Assembly: GCA_028871455.1 (NCBI GenBank)
Contig: JAGWNF010000027.1
Span: 1 to 33,061, forward strand
DNA length: 33,061 nucleotides
DNA from: Alphaproteobacteria bacterium
GTDB taxonomy: Bacteria > Pseudomonadota > Alphaproteobacteria > ATCC43930 > CGMCC-115725
Reading direction: 5' to 3'
Shown here: in pieces, positions 32,133 to 33,061 of the stretch
How the letters are laid out: every line of letters begins with the position of its first letter
How positions within the stretch are numbered: the first letter of the stretch is position 1
The notes under the pieces: model-generated
Database searches by the model: none
Told to the model about the DNA's origin: nothing
The model's input: only the letters and a program-made list of their open reading frames with translations
Translations under genes and position numbers: made by a program

Positions 32133-32825
32133 ATGACATTGGATCTCGCCGACAAGGCACAAGACGACCGACCCTTCGCAATGCTCGACGAGAGCGCGAT
32201 TAGCGCTGCAAAATTATGGAATGACCCTTACGACTTCGCTTTCGTCGAACAAGCGATTGCGCCGTCTTGCAAGGACGAGGTGCTTGCAGATGCGCCGCGT
32301 ATCCCATATCGCGGCAGTTACGGGTTGCCAAGCCTCCGTTACGGGCCGAATTTCGGCGCCGTTATCGACGACCTTCTAAGCCCACGCTTCAAGCGATTGG
32401 TCGAGCGCAAATTCGATACCGATCTTAGCGCTTATCCGCCCTGCATCGTGATGATGGGCAACACCTCCGGTCACTACAACGAGGGCTACGCCCATCCCGA
32501 TTCGAAGCACAAGATCATCACCGTCCTGCTCGGCTTCAGCCGCGAATGGCCGTACCAGAAGGGTCGGCTTCGGGTGTTGCGCAGCGGCGACCGGGAAGAT
32601 TTTGCGTTCGAATTCGCGCCCGAATTCGGCCGCATGCTGATGTTTCGCGTTTGTGACCACTCCTGGCACGGCTTCCTGCCGCAGAAGGGCCAGCGCATGA
32701 GCCTCCAGCTCTGCTACGTCGATTCGGAGAAGTACGTTCAGCACGAATACTGGCGTCACAGTATGAGCGCTTTCGCCAAATCGGTTCCTATGCTGCGCAA
32801 GGCGATCGAGTGGGCGCCGCGGTGA
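32133..32825 (+). CDS. 2OG-Fe(II) oxygenase family protein
   Basis: 230 residues. A double-stranded beta-helix oxygenase pattern is seen: Fe ligands His121 and Asp123 (GYAHPDSKHK), the distal His179 (HSWHGFLPQKG) and Arg188 (GQRMSLQLCY) for 2-oxoglutarate, with GRLRVLRSGD between. This is the prolyl-4-hydroxylase-like arrangement, but the substrate is unknown. The start MTLDLADK has AAAGG seven to eight bases upstream; a longer in-frame start at 31974 would add a low-complexity tail. Its stop overlaps the GTG of the next gene as GTGA, so the two are probably co-translated and act together. Confidence 0.82.
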   Translation: MTLDLADKAQDDRPFAMLDESAISAAKLWNDPYDFAFVEQAIAPSCKDEVLADAPRIPYRGSYGLPSLRYGPNFGAVIDDLLSPRFKRLVERKFDTDLSAYPPCIVMMGNTSGHYNEGYAHPDSKHKIITVLLGFSREWPYQKGRLRVLRSGDREDFAFEFAPEFGRMLMFRVCDHSWHGFLPQKGQRMSLQLCYVDSEKYVQHEYWRHSMSAFAKSVPMLRKAIEWAPR

Positions 32826-33061
32826 GCGTGACGGCCGCCGCGCGCCCGGGGGCCGAGCGGACCGCCGAGTTTCCGCCGATCCCGGACGCTGCGGCCATCG
32901 CCCGGCATTTCAGCGATGCGCTGGCGCGCGCGCAATGCGACGACAAGCCCTATCGCCACTGGAACCTGGCGGCCGTCCTGCCCGAAAGTCTGGCCGTCGG
33001 CGTGCTACTGCTACCGATCGCGCCGCCGGCCATCGGTGACAATCATGGCGTGCGCGACCTC
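32822..33061 (+). CDS. Unidentified protein, 5' part only (runs off the window)
   Basis: Open from a GTG overlapping the stop of the preceding oxygenase gene to the last base, 80 residues. After an Ala/Pro-rich start comes PYRHWNLAAVLPESLAVGVL followed by a Pro-rich segment. That layout is familiar from the N-terminal part of some 2OG-Fe(II) oxygenases, but no catalytic residue lies inside the window, so I leave it unnamed. The GTGA overlap and sustained codon pattern favour a real gene. Confidence 0.6.
   Translation, partial: MSVTAAARPGAERTAEFPPIPDAAAIARHFSDALARAQCDDKPYRHWNLAAVLPESLAVGVLLLPIAPPAIGDNHGVRDL

Overview
The window (about 60% GC or more) comes from an alphaproteobacterium, most probably a hopanoid-producing, denitrification-capable member of the Hyphomicrobiales (Rhizobiales). 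The evidence is the 3' end of hpnH, Nar-type nitrate reductase, NnrS, O2-independent ubiquinone genes (ubiTUV), and several TTG-N8-CAA boxes of the FixK/FNR type. No species can be named from the sequence alone.

Layout. (1) 1-5.7 kb: hpnH 3' end with a terminator; nnrS; a four-helix CopD-like membrane protein; a conserved hypothetical gene on the minus strand; and a cytochrome c oxidase subunit I (ctaD) with no subunit II or III beside it. (2) 5.9-7.2 kb: a complete IS3-family element with 26-bp inverted repeats, a 3-bp AAG target duplication and an A7 frameshift site. (3) 7.2-9.7 kb: a PLP trans-sulfuration enzyme overlapping a PF10014-type Fe(II)/2-oxoglutarate dioxygenase, then a DUF1127 protein, all on the minus strand. 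(4) 9.9-14.5 kb: a tight five-gene minus-strand operon with ABC ATPase, Tat-type substrate-binding protein, permease, an OsmC-like protein and an acyl-CoA-dehydrogenase-like flavoprotein. (5) 14.8-24.6 kb: minus-strand operon narK-narG-narH-narJ-narI-parvulin-TDT/SLAC1 channel, most junctions overlapping. (6) 25.0-27.5 kb: divergent DUF4213/DUF364 gene, a cysteine-free Crp/Fnr regulator and a hemerythrin-like protein. (7) 27.6-30.2 kb: ubiT-ubiU-ubiV. (8) 30.4-33.1 kb: a nitrilase followed by three hairpins, a possible universal-stress-protein remnant, and two overlapping genes, the first a 2OG-Fe(II) oxygenase and the second running off the edge.

How it works together. Regions 1 and 5-7 form a low-oxygen respiration island. 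NarK imports nitrate, NarGHI reduces it with electrons from quinol, NarJ and perhaps the parvulin assist maturation, and UbiTUV make ubiquinone without O2 to supply the enzyme. NnrS and the hemerythrin-like protein probably help handle nitric oxide or reactive nitrogen. FixK/FNR-like boxes precede narK, the DUF364 gene, the hemerythrin gene and the CopD-like gene. The encoded Crp/Fnr protein keeps the E-x-x-S-R recognition motif but has no cysteine, so it is a plausible local reader of these boxes that does not itself carry an Fe-S cluster.

The regions least explained by known systems are the ABC/OsmC/flavoprotein operon (its OsmC lacks the second cysteine), the trans-sulfuration enzyme/dioxygenase pair, and the anion-channel gene closing the nar operon. 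No tRNA, rRNA or CRISPR array was seen.
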